Positions 1-9,700 of a stretch of 64,000 nucleotides of DNA are shown in pieces; within the stretch, counting starts at the first letter, position 1, and the number at the start of each line of letters is the position of its first letter. The DNA is from Flavobacteriales bacterium (GTDB lineage Bacteria; Bacteroidota; Bacteroidia; Flavobacteriales_F; PHOS-HE28), in NCBI GenBank assembly GCA_016710015.1, contig JADJLR010000001.1, positions 186,001 to 250,000 of the forward strand, written 5' to 3'. A program made the translations under genes and the position numbers. The notes under the pieces were generated by a model. That model was not told the origin of the DNA and searched no databases. It saw only the letters and a program-made list of their open reading frames with translations.

Positions 1-533
1 TAGCGGATCTGGGGGAACGGCAAGTGCTACTCCCCTACGGTGGTGTGGTACCGTTCTACGAGGACGGTACCATTCTGTGGCAAGGTGAGCGGATCCCCGT
101 GCAAGCGGTGACCAACCATCGACCAGACCTGGAGCGGGCCGACCTGATGGAGTTGTACCTGCACCCCTTCCTCGGTGCCCCTTACCTCTGGGGCGGTCGT
201 ACACCCTCCGGTGTCGATTGCAGTGGCCTTACACAGATGATCTTCATCCTCATGGGGATCTACCTGCCTCGGGATGCATCGGAGCAGGCGGCAGAAGGTG
301 ATCCCGTGGAATTGCTCGACCTGTGCGAACCCGGAGACCTCGTCTTCTTCGACAACGATGAAGGCGCAATCGTGCATGTCGGGATCGTCCTTACCCGCAA
401 CGACGACGGTGATCTGCGTGTGGTGCATGCCAGCGGTCGTGTCCGGATCGACAAACTCGACCAAGAGGGCATTTTCAACAGCGACACAAAGACCTATTCG
501 CACAGACTGCGAATGGTGCGACGGGTGCTTTGA
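1..533 (+). CDS. NlpC/P60 (C40) cell-wall peptidase, 5' end outside window
   Basis: Secreted or periplasmic peptidoglycan endopeptidase that would cleave stem-peptide bonds. The frame is open from the left edge with no stop, so the true start lies outside; the first start-like codon visible is a GTG at 24. Counted from that GTG, the catalytic Cys is residue 66 in the DCSG motif, the His is residue 118 (VHVG), and a third polar residue is H135 (VVHASG). This is the usual C40 order. The residues before the catalytic domain (PYGGVVPFYEDG) resemble the end of a bacterial SH3 domain, as in other NlpC/P60 proteins. Its stop codon abuts the stop of the convergent TonB receptor gene inside the palindrome TGATCA (531-536). 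Confidence 0.9.
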   Translation, partial: ADLGERQVLLPYGGVVPFYEDGTILWQGERIPVQAVTNHRPDLERADLMELYLHPFLGAPYLWGGRTPSGVDCSGLTQMIFILMGIYLPRDASEQAAEGDPVELLDLCEPGDLVFFDNDEGAIVHVGIVLTRNDDGDLRVVHASGRVRIDKLDQEGIFNSDTKTYSHRLRMVRRVL

Positions 534-2891
534 TCAGAACCGCAACGTGTATTGCATCACGGGCAGAATGGCCAGTTGCGGCACGTTCTGAATGGTTTCG
601 GTACGGCTGTCAAAGTAGTAGTACACCGGAGTGGCTGCATTCAGCACGTTCTGCACATCGATCTTGAATTCGTGGCTCACCTTCGGGCGGCCCACGCGGT
701 AGCTCGCGACGATGTCCACTTTGTGAACGCTCTTCCCTTTGTCACTCCATGACGGGTTTCCCTCCTGTTCGCGCCCCGCTGCAATGCTCGCCGCTAGATC
801 GATCGGAGTGTAATACTGACCACCTTGCACGGAATAGCGGAACCCGGCCATCAAGATGCGGTCCTTTCCTTGCGGCCCTAGCTTCCACTCCTTTCCACCC
901 AAGATATTCGCCACCGGCCCCAAGTCGAAACGCGAATGATGCCATTGACCATCCAACGCCTTGTACTTCGACTCGCTGTACGATGCCGTGATCAAGTAGT
1001 GGTACCCTCGCGTAAAGAACTTCTCCAAACTCACCTCCAGCCCACGGTTGTAGCCCGTGCCCTTGTTCACGAGTGGTTTGTTCGTGAACCATTCGCTCAT
1101 GTTGTTCACGTTGAACGCACTTGTCGGATCGTTCTCCACAGGTAGTGCGTACAGGTGTTGGTAGTAGACCTCGGCCTTCAGTTGCATATCCTCAGCGAAC
1201 TGTTGCTCGAAACCCGCAACGACGTGTGCCGCACGTGTGAGTCCCAGACCCTGATTCGGACGGGAGATATTCCCCGCATCGTCGATGTCCTGCGCCAAGT
1301 AGGTCATTAGTCCTTCGGTCTTGGAGTGTAGCCCCGTTCCGAAGGTGAATGCGCGGTCCGGTCGAATTTGGTAGCGCAGCGCGATCCGCGGCTCCACACT
1401 CGCGCTTTGGTTCAGATCGAAATAGAGCAGGTGGACACCACTGGTAAGGCTCCATTGTTCGTTCCAGCGCCACTTCCAACTGCTGAATGCCTGCATGGTG
1501 CGTGCTGAACCGGTCCGGTCCAAGTTCACGACCATACGCTGCCGATCCGGATCCCAGGAATTCACGTACATGCGGAACTGTTCGGAGGAAACGATGACCC
1601 CGGAGCGCAACTTGTGCCGTGCATTGATCCGGCTATTCAGCGTGCTGGATAGCCGCCAGGTCCACTTTGCGAGATCATCCGTGTGGCGCAATTCCAACGG
1701 TTCTTCGCCGGGTGCAGCGCTTTCCTCATAGTCCGTGCCGCTGCCATTCCCACTCAACGATACGGAAGTGCTCAAGAAGCTGCTCTCCCCCATGGTCTTC
1801 GTGTGGCTCAGCCCCAGCACACCCATACGAGATCCGAACTCAGCTCGTGAGAACAAGGTATCGTCCGCCACTCCACGATCCTCGTCCAAGATCGCACTGC
1901 GCCCGCCGAGACCGTACAATGCGATGGTTCCGAAGTCCGCTGAAGGCAGCTTCACCTTGAATGCAGCATCGGTGTAACGCGGCACGCCACCGAAGTCCAC
2001 GATCCCCGCACCATCCAACAAGGCGAGCGTGCTGTAACGATAGTTGGCCAAGTAGGAACCGCCCTTCGTTCCGGGGATAGGACCTTCGGCAGTAAGGTCG
2101 GTACCGAGCACACCGGCCTTCAAGGTGTACTCACGCTTTCGGTCGTTGCCATCGCGCAAGCGCATATCGAACACCGCGCTGGTGACATTGCCATACTCTG
2201 CGGAGAATGCGCCGGTGTAGAATTCCGAATCGTCGATCATGCCGCTATTGAGCACATTGATCGGGCCACCGGTGCTACCATCGTCGCTGAAATGGTTCGG
2301 ATTCGGGATCTCCACACCTTCCAAGCGCCACAGAACACCCTTGGGAGAATTGCCACGAACCACGATGGTGTTGTTCCCACCGGGGTCGCTCGCTACACCT
2401 GGAAAAGTACCCACCATGCGGGCAGGATCGTTGATCCCACCGGCGATGCGGGATGTCTCCTCCACACTGATGGTGCGCGCGCTGAGCGTGGCCATGTCGT
2501 TCCGAACAACGCCTTTTCGCACGGGCGCTTTCACCTCGAATTCACCCAGCTGCGTCACGCTTTCCCGCATGCGCACGTCCAGCACCAGTTCTTTGGCGCT
2601 AGTGAGGAGTTGGTTCGTCAAACGCTGCTCTTCGAAACCGACCATGCGAACCTGCAGATCCAATCGACCGGTGGGCACTTCAGCGATCGCAAAACGACCC
2701 TCGAGATCCGTGGTGGACCCTTTGATCGGAGACGATCCCACGATCACGACCGTCGCTCCGATCAACGGTTGGCGGGTATCGGAATCCAGAATGGTACCGC
2801 GGATGGTCTGGGTATTGCCTTGTGCCAGCACACCACCGGCAAGTAGGATGTGGAACAGGAAGCCCAGTGATGGCAGGGTTCGGAGAGCCAT
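534..2891 (-). CDS. TonB-dependent outer-membrane receptor
   Basis: Outer-membrane beta-barrel transporter energised by TonB; the substrate cannot be read from sequence. The 785 residues comprise a signal peptide (about 1-23, ending VLAQG), a carboxypeptidase-regulatory-like domain (about 29-105, with IRGTILD, LIGATV and DLEGRF), a plug domain (about 150-245) with the GVASDPGGNNTIVVRGNSP stretch, and a long barrel ending in an aromatic residue (YTLRF). No STN signalling domain precedes the plug. The gene lies 65 bp downstream of an STN-domain protein, itself downstream of fecR and an ECF sigma gene on the same strand, so it is probably the last gene of that operon and may work with the STN protein. 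That functional link is inferred from position. Confidence 0.9.
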   Translation of the reverse strand: MALRTLPSLGFLFHILLAGGVLAQGNTQTIRGTILDSDTRQPLIGATVVIVGSSPIKGSTTDLEGRFAIAEVPTGRLDLQVRMVGFEEQRLTNQLLTSAKELVLDVRMRESVTQLGEFEVKAPVRKGVVRNDMATLSARTISVEETSRIAGGINDPARMVGTFPGVASDPGGNNTIVVRGNSPKGVLWRLEGVEIPNPNHFSDDGSTGGPINVLNSGMIDDSEFYTGAFSAEYGNVTSAVFDMRLRDGNDRKREYTLKAGVLGTDLTAEGPIPGTKGGSYLANYRYSTLALLDGAGIVDFGGVPRYTDAAFKVKLPSADFGTIALYGLGGRSAILDEDRGVADDTLFSRAEFGSRMGVLGLSHTKTMGESSFLSTSVSLSGNGSGTDYEESAAPGEEPLELRHTDDLAKWTWRLSSTLNSRINARHKLRSGVIVSSEQFRMYVNSWDPDRQRMVVNLDRTGSARTMQAFSSWKWRWNEQWSLTSGVHLLYFDLNQSASVEPRIALRYQIRPDRAFTFGTGLHSKTEGLMTYLAQDIDDAGNISRPNQGLGLTRAAHVVAGFEQQFAEDMQLKAEVYYQHLYALPVENDPTSAFNVNNMSEWFTNKPLVNKGTGYNRGLEVSLEKFFTRGYHYLITASYSESKYKALDGQWHHSRFDLGPVANILGGKEWKLGPQGKDRILMAGFRYSVQGGQYYTPIDLAASIAAGREQEGNPSWSDKGKSVHKVDIVASYRVGRPKVSHEFKIDVQNVLNAATPVYYYFDSRTETIQNVPQLAILPVMQYTLRF

Positions 2892-2956
2892 GGTCGATTC
2901 GTTTCCAATAAGACAACGAACCGGTTCGATACCCCTATCCGACGCGTGAAGGAAAT

Positions 2957-5062
2957 TCAGAATCGCACCCCGATGCCTGCCCGAAAGCCAAGCCAGCCCT
3001 GCAACTGCGTGGTACCGCGCACCTCCTCGTACATGGGTTCATCCGGTGCCAGTTGGCTTAGGAAGGCCGAGTGGTCCGCATTGCGCCAATTGGATGCCAA
3101 CACGTTGAAGTTGGGCCCAGCGGAAAGGAGTAAACGTTTGCCGAGGTCTCGGGTATAGTGGATGCCGAAACGGCCCACGATATTCACTGCATGGATCCAT
3201 CTTGCGGTCTCCATCACTTGCTCACCCGTGAGTTCGATGTTGATGTGATCCAGGTCGCCCAAGCGAAGCTCCGAGCCGAACCCATAGAGGAAGCCCCAAC
3301 GTCCATCATCCTTTGCTGAAGTGGAAATGCCGAGGATGTTGTGGAACTGTCGGGTTCCGGTGCGCAAGGTCAGCTGTACCGGTAGGATATCCGTGGTGCC
3401 CACATCCACGCGATGGTATCCGTGTAGTGCGAAACTGAGAATACCTAAGCTGGTTCCGGTGATGGTATCGCTGATGTTGAGCGCGCCCACTTGCCAACCT
3501 TCACAGCGGGTGGCGTAATTCAACGCGCCGACCTGACCGCCCTTCGCGGTTCCACTCACTGCATTCACCCCGAAGGAGAACTGTCCACCAGTGATCGATC
3601 CCGCGTAGTTCAAGCCGAAGCCGACCTGTCCGGCATCCACCGTGCCCGGAACGATGTTCGCACCGAAGGAGAACTGACCACCGGTGACACTGCCCGCGTA
3701 GTTCAGCCCGAAGCCGACTTGGCCACCGCTCACGTTCGTGGGCACCACATTGACGCCGAACGAGACCTGACCGCCACTGACCGTCCGGGCGTAGTTGCCA
3801 CCGAATCCGACCTGTCCGCCCCCAACGGAATCCAGCGCCACATTCACTCCACCGGCCAACTGGGCTCCGCTCACGTTGCGACCGTAATTCACACCACCTG
3901 CGATCTGTGTCTTCTTCACATCCTTCGGTGTCACGTTCACCCCACCCGCGATCTGGGTACCGTCCACATCCTGCGTGGCCACATTGCAGCCCCCACTGAT
4001 CTGGACACCACGTAGGCCGCCTTTCACGATGTTGGCCCCGCCCGAGATCTGCACACCGATCAGCGTATCCCACACGGTATTCCCGAAGCCAGCGATCTGC
4101 ACACCTTCCAAGCTGCCCATGGTGTGGTTGATGGACCCAGCTACTTGCACTCCCTTGGTATTACGCCCCACCAAATTGGTGAAGCCCGCTACCTGCAGGC
4201 CTTCCACATTGTGGCTTTCGATGTTCGCGATGCCGCCCACCTCAACACCTTCGAGACCGCGCGAGTAACCCGCGAGGAGGTTGAATGAGAACGTGTTCAC
4301 CACTGCACCAGCGATATCACCGTTGGTGCTCACGTTCGGGATCACCGAGAACTGCCACGTACTGCGCTCCTCGAAATCCAAGTTCGTTGCGAGATCCATG
4401 CGCTCATTGGGGACGAGCAAACGCGCCACACCGAGATCCTCCACGCTGCAGCGGTCATACAGGCAGATCGGTTCCACCGGGGTCACGACCGCACGTTTCT
4501 TCAAGGCAAGTCGCGGCATCACCCCACCGCGACCGACGTACACCACCGTGTCGTGGTACTGTTTACGCATCACGAGGATCGCCGTTCGATCGCGTTCACC
4601 GGAAACGTCCAACGCGAAAGTGCCAAGCCCATCGGAGACCGTGGCATTCTTCCCATCCACTTCGTAGACCGAAGCTTGTGCAACAGGACCTCCCGACTTT
4701 GCATCGAAAATGGCACCTCGTACAACGTACTTGCGACGCGCTCCACTTTGGTCCAATAGGATGATGTGGTTCCCCGTCTCCTTCAGCTCGAAACGTGGAC
4801 CGATCACCGTGCGCAAGGCGCTCTGCACCGTTCCATCCACCGACACGGTCACGAGACTGTCACCGCTTACAGCCATGGCGTTGTAGCTCAACTTGAATCC
4901 GCCTTCGCGCGCGATCAAGGCCAGTGCTTCGGAAAGCCGTAGGTGGGCTGCATCCACACGCACGGGGCGTTGCAGAATGGACTGGGCTGCCGCAACGTTC
5001 GAGAAGAACACGCAACATGCCCAAACGATGATACGATCAGCAGCCTTCACCATCCAGCACAT
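2957..5062 (-). CDS. STN-domain protein with long GxQ(V/I)xG repeat array
   Basis: 701 residues with a signal peptide (about 1-26), an STN-type domain (about 30-103; secretin/TonB short N-terminal fold), a carboxypeptidase-regulatory-like domain (about 112-190), then about 18 tandem repeats from residue 272 to about 545. The repeats have period 16, later alternating 15/16, with consensus G-x-Q-(V/I)-(A/S/G)-(G/F)-x-x-N. A C-terminal part of about 140 residues looks like outer-membrane strands and ends in GVRF. From memory the repeats resemble the LA_2272-type surface repeats of Leptospira and Bacteroidota. In FecA-type receptors the STN domain contacts FecR; here it sits on a repeat protein instead of a receptor. 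It overlaps fecR by 26 bp. A surface-signalling sensor role is inferred from domain and operon context. Confidence 0.8.
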   Translation of the reverse strand: MCWMVKAADRIIVWACCVFFSNVAAAQSILQRPVRVDAAHLRLSEALALIAREGGFKLSYNAMAVSGDSLVTVSVDGTVQSALRTVIGPRFELKETGNHIILLDQSGARRKYVVRGAIFDAKSGGPVAQASVYEVDGKNATVSDGLGTFALDVSGERDRTAILVMRKQYHDTVVYVGRGGVMPRLALKKRAVVTPVEPICLYDRCSVEDLGVARLLVPNERMDLATNLDFEERSTWQFSVIPNVSTNGDIAGAVVNTFSFNLLAGYSRGLEGVEVGGIANIESHNVEGLQVAGFTNLVGRNTKGVQVAGSINHTMGSLEGVQIAGFGNTVWDTLIGVQISGGANIVKGGLRGVQISGGCNVATQDVDGTQIAGGVNVTPKDVKKTQIAGGVNYGRNVSGAQLAGGVNVALDSVGGGQVGFGGNYARTVSGGQVSFGVNVVPTNVSGGQVGFGLNYAGSVTGGQFSFGANIVPGTVDAGQVGFGLNYAGSITGGQFSFGVNAVSGTAKGGQVGALNYATRCEGWQVGALNISDTITGTSLGILSFALHGYHRVDVGTTDILPVQLTLRTGTRQFHNILGISTSAKDDGRWGFLYGFGSELRLGDLDHINIELTGEQVMETARWIHAVNIVGRFGIHYTRDLGKRLLLSAGPNFNVLASNWRNADHSAFLSQLAPDEPMYEEVRGTTQLQGWLGFRAGIGVRF

Positions 5063-6032
5063 AGTATCCAGGTGCTACTTCGGTGAGGGTGAGGCCATAC
5101 GTATCCGCGATCACCCGAAGGATGTAGTCGATCGGCTCGTCCTCGAAGGTGGCCGTTAAGCGGCATTTCTTCAAGGCATCCTTGGCCAATTCGATCCGCA
5201 CCGGGAACAATTGCTGCAACTGTGCAACCACCTCGGTCATCGCTGCTTCTTGGAACTGGATGATGCGATCTCCGAACACCACGGCCGGTGGTGCGGGCAT
5301 CCGTTCCAGCAGATGTGCGGCCTTGTTGTACCGGGCATAACCTCCGGCGTTCAGGACCACACTATCCCCGTCCACTTCCACCCGCACACGACCGTGTCGC
5401 ACGCGCACGAGCACACTGGCGCTGGTGTCGAATGCGCTCACCTCGAAGGCGGTGCCGAGTACGGTCACGGTAACGTCGTCGGTCTTCACCACGAAAGGCC
5501 GCTCTACATCGCGTTGCACTTCGAAATAGGCTTCGCCGGTCAGCGCGACGTGTCGATCCCGTGTCATGCGCACATCTGCGCGTGAGCCGGGTGAAAGCAC
5601 GATGCTGCTGCTGTCCGGTAGAACGGTACGCAGGAATTCATGGGTAGCCATCAGCTGTTCGGTTGGTGGATTCGTCAAATAGCGAACACCCGCGAAAGCA
5701 CCGATCAGCACCGCAGCAGCAACAGCCCAGCGCCATGCTTTGGCCGGTGCGAATTGCGGAACGATCCGCTTCACCCCGTCCGCTGCATCGATACGCGCTT
5801 GCACGGCGAGCCAAGCGCGGTCCACATCCACTTCGGGCGTAGGTGTACCTGCGCTCAACGCCCAGATCTTGCGCAACGCCTCCAATTCCTGCGCATGGGA
5901 AGGGTCGGCCGCGGCCCAGGCCTCTACGGCTTGGTGCTCTGCAGCATCAGACTCCCCTGCCAAGTACCGGCCGAGTTGCTCGCTTGTGCTATGTGGTCCT
6001 TCGTTCACGTGTTCACTGGTATGACAATCCAC
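5037..6032 (-). CDS. FecR family anti-sigma factor
   Basis: Inner-membrane regulator that would hold the adjacent ECF sigma factor and receive a periplasmic signal. Of 331 residues, about 1-95 form the cytoplasmic anti-sigma segment, about 100-118 one transmembrane helix (VAAAVLIGAFAGVRYL), about 125-220 the periplasmic FecR domain, and about 258-331 the STN-like DUF4974 C-terminus typical of Bacteroidota FecR. It begins 13 bp after the sigma gene stop and overlaps the STN-repeat gene by 26 bp, so translation of the two is probably coupled. Family assignment is strong; partner identity is from context. Confidence 0.92.
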   Translation of the reverse strand: MDCHTSEHVNEGPHSTSEQLGRYLAGESDAAEHQAVEAWAAADPSHAQELEALRKIWALSAGTPTPEVDVDRAWLAVQARIDAADGVKRIVPQFAPAKAWRWAVAAAVLIGAFAGVRYLTNPPTEQLMATHEFLRTVLPDSSSIVLSPGSRADVRMTRDRHVALTGEAYFEVQRDVERPFVVKTDDVTVTVLGTAFEVSAFDTSASVLVRVRHGRVRVEVDGDSVVLNAGGYARYNKAAHLLERMPAPPAVVFGDRIIQFQEAAMTEVVAQLQQLFPVRIELAKDALKKCRLTATFEDEPIDYILRVIADTYGLTLTEVAPGYYVLDGEGC

Positions 6033-6045
6033 GTTCCCAATACCC

Positions 6046-6609
6046 CTATCCTCCTCTATTCAACCACCATACGATCCATGCGATAACCGTTGCTGGCATC
6101 AGGTCCGAAAGGTCTTCCCGCAAGGTCTTCAAGGCTTTTCCCATCTGGTTCTCCACGGTCTTCACGGAGATGCCCAAACGCTCGGCGATCTCGTGGTACT
6201 TCAATCCTTCGTTCCGACTTAGTTTGAAGACCTTCCGCCGTTCTTCCGGTAAAGCCTCGATCGCTGCATACACCCGCGCGGCTCGTTCCGCATGCTCCTC
6301 CTCGCTGCGTTCTTCCGTAGCTGGTCGATCATCCACCTCTTCATTCAACACTTGCATGCGGCCTTGCACCTTCACCGCATTGAGACTACGGTTGCGCACG
6401 GCCGTGAACAAATACGCCTTCAACGAGCTATTCACTTGGGTCTTCTCGCGATCCTTCCAAAGCCGCACGAAGAGTTCCTGCACCACGTCCTCGGCCTTGT
6501 CGCTGTCCTTCACATACTGCCGAGCGAAGGCGCACAACGGTCCATAGTGCAGGCGGAACACCGCCTCAAAGGCGTTGCGATCTCCGGCGGCTATGGGGGC
6601 GAATTCCAC
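6046..6609 (-). CDS. ECF RNA polymerase sigma factor, FecI/RpoE-like
   Basis: 187-residue sigma-70 family factor of the extracytoplasmic-function type. Region 2 lies in the first 70 or so residues (FRLHYGPLCAFARQ, AEDVVQELFVRLW). Region 4 is near the C-terminus with the helix-turn-helix YHEIAERLGISVKTVENQ. It is the first gene of the leftward sigma/fecR/STN-repeat/TonB-receptor cluster. Upstream on the same strand, TACTTTAG (6635-6628) is a one-mismatch version of the Bacteroidota -7 box, with no clear -33 element. Confidence 0.93.
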   Translation of the reverse strand: MEFAPIAAGDRNAFEAVFRLHYGPLCAFARQYVKDSDKAEDVVQELFVRLWKDREKTQVNSSLKAYLFTAVRNRSLNAVKVQGRMQVLNEEVDDRPATEERSEEEHAERAARVYAAIEALPEERRKVFKLSRNEGLKYHEIAERLGISVKTVENQMGKALKTLREDLSDLMPATVIAWIVWWLNRGG

Positions 6610-6649
6610 GGGTGTTGGATGAAAGGTCTAAAGTAGAACTCCTGTTCTT

Positions 6650-6675
6650 TCGGGCCGGACCCATTGGTGGGGTCG
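6650..6675. terminator. hairpin between the T9SS gene and the sigma operon
   Basis: GGACCC and GGGTCGG-type arms around a 7-nt loop lie 90 bp beyond the stop of the leftward T9SS gene and upstream of the sigma gene. It could end the T9SS transcript or form a hairpin in the sigma 5' leader. It has no T-run. Confidence 0.3.
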
Positions 6676-6766
6676 GAATAGGAAGAATGCGCGAAGTGGA
6701 ACCGCGACCCTGATGACTCTATTGCACCCAAGTCGGTCTTTTCCGTTTTACGGATAAGTGGTCCCC

Positions 6767-9700
6767 TTACCGCAAGATCTGCAGATAGCCTTTCTGCACT
6801 TCGGGCTCGCTGGTTCCGCGATCCAGTTGCAACACGAAGTAATAGACACCAGTGGCGAGCGGCTCACCGGTGGTTCCGTGGTCGCCAGCGAATGCCTTGC
6901 GCTTGGGATCCGCAGACCACACCAGGTCACCGTAGCGGTTGAAGATCTCCAAGGAGCTGCTGGCGAATTCGCCGGAGACCACTTGCCAAGTATCGTTCAC
7001 GCCATCGCCGTTCGGAGTAATGATGTTCGGTGGCAGTACATCGCAATGTCGCAGGGTGAGTCCGATCTGTGCGCTGGTGATGCAGCCGTTCTCGTCCTGC
7101 GCGTACAAGGTGTACATGCCTTCGTCCTGCACAACAATGGAATCGGCGGTGGATCCGGTGCTCCAGAGCGGATCGGTGTAGCCATCAGGCACCACGAGCA
7201 AGTACGATGCACCGACACAGAAAGAAGTATCAGCTCCCAAGGAGAACGGGATCGGGCTGTGGACGATCAAGGTGTGCGACGCGCCCGTTGCTGTACACAT
7301 TCCGATGGAGGCGAGCACACTGTAGGTTCCGGCGTGGCTCAAAACAACAGGATCGAGTACGATGGCGGATCCGCTCTGCGCACCATTCGGTGTGTTCCAC
7401 GTGAAGGTGGTCCCGACTTCATCCGCAACGAAAATGCTCACTGCTTCACCTACACACGTGCTATCCGGTGCGGTGATCATGGGTACGGCCGGCACGGCAT
7501 TCACCTGACCGATCACGGTCTGGATATCGCTTAGGCAAGCGCCCGCATCCTGCTGCACAAACACCACATGTGGACCCAACGCTGGAATGCCCAGCGATAG
7601 ACTCGTTCCAGTGCCGATCACTTGCGTTGCCTCAGCATCGGCATACCAAGTGATGGTTCCCGCCCCCGTTGCCCCGAAAAGCAGCTCGGCACCGAAGCAG
7701 ACCGGCGGCGCATTGGTGGTAAGCGGCACTTCCACCGGGATCAGGCCCACTTGCACGGCAAGCGTATCTGTGCAACCGTAGAAGTCACTGACCAGAAGTG
7801 TGTAGGTGCCCGCCGCGTTCACGGTCAGTGTCGGCCCCACCACCTGTTCGGGTTCCCACAAGTAGAATGCTTGCCCACCGACGGCCTGCAACACGAGCGA
7901 TGATCCTTCGCACATTTCATACGGTCCGGGATCCATCAAATTGGCATTGGCCACGCTGCCATAGATGATGGTGGACACCGTGGTGACAATACTGCACGCA
8001 GTGACCGAACACGAATACGTGCCCGGTTGACTCACCACCTGAACCGTTGAATTACCGCTGAGTGGTGATGCCCATACCAAGCTGGCCGAGCCGGTGGTGA
8101 CCACTTGCAATTCGGCGGTCTCGTTGTCTTCACAAAGAACACCATCGGGAAGGACGTTCAAATATGGCGTGGCATAGTCGGTGATCAAGATCGGGTCCGA
8201 GACCACCTCACAACCAAGCAGGTCCACCATTTCCAAATAGTATTCGCCGGGCTGGCTGGTGAAGATGCTGTCGTTCTGTTCAGGGATCGGTCCCAGCGGA
8301 CCATACCACTGATACGATTGACCGGGCGTATCCGAATAGACGATCGCCGTGGAATTCGGACAAATGATGGCATCGTCCGGGAAGTTGCCGAGGGTCGGGC
8401 GTGGGTAGGAATCAATAGTGTGGTACACCGTGGAGTGTGCGAAACAGCCATCGTTCTCGGTAAACCCAGTATAGGACGACGTGCCTGGACCATTGACCAA
8501 CGCTCCGTTCGGCAATAACGAGACAAGTCCACTGTAGTAGTGGACGGTAGAATCACAGCCGACGCATGTTGCGACCAACGTAGCGGTATCACCGGGGCAA
8601 AGAATGGTCGGCCCGGTGAGCGAAACAACGGGTGGCTGCACTGTGATCGGGATCACGTAGATGCTATCCGTTCGGGTGAAGAAGAGGCTATCTGTCCCGC
8701 AGGGCGCATTGGTAAGCAGAACCTCCACGGTAACGTATCTCCAGCTTGCGCCACTGCCACCGGGCACCGTACAAGACACGTCCCCGTTCGTATAGGACCA
8801 ATTGCCTCCACATCGTTGGTACATCCGTATTCCAAAGGGCAGATCAACGGCATCCCCATCCAGCAAGAAGGTGACATCACCATACACCGATACGTTCTGG
8901 TATGGGCAGACAGTGACCGTGTCATTCTGGTCGGTATCCTCGGGGAACCACAGATCATACTGCGCTTCAAGTGGTGGTAGTGTTCCGTTGGGTTGAAGTA
9001 TGACTTGGACCGTATTGCTTCGAGAACAACCTTCGGGAGTGATGACCGTAGCGGTGTAATAACCCGAGGTCAAGGCCTGAATGGAATCGTTCGGGATGGA
9101 GTCCGGACCATTCCAAGACACCTGATCCGCAGGGTCCACACCTGTTGCCCAAAGCCATGGTTGTATCGGAAGGCAACGTATGATCGTGACAGTTTGGGAT
9201 GCCTCCACATTCACCCCTTGATCATCGCTGATGAGGGGACGTGCGGGTAACGGGTTCACAATGACGTAGAGCGAATCGATACTGGTCAAACAACCGGCTT
9301 GGGAAGAAGCCTGAACAGAATACCAGCCCGTGGTCTCCACGCTCAGCGAACTCGAAATACTGCCATCTTGCCACAGAAAGCTGAACTCAGGACCGCTGTA
9401 ATTCGGTTCCATCACCCACGCAGCATAGGACGTTCTCGTCCACGCCAGCAGATTCTCCTGTCCGCAGATCTCCAGCGTATCCGGACCGACCATACCTGAA
9501 TATCCGTTCACCCCTCGCAGAACCACACCCAACATCGAACGGTCACAGTCCGTTCCGTCGCGGAAGAAGAAATCATAAGGCTGACGACCGTTCACATATC
9601 CTTTGGTGATGAACGCATCCTTCAGCCCTCGAGATTCCAACCCCGCCTGATCACTGTAGTTCGGGTCGCCACAGTAATCAGAAAGTGCGTAGTTGGACAT

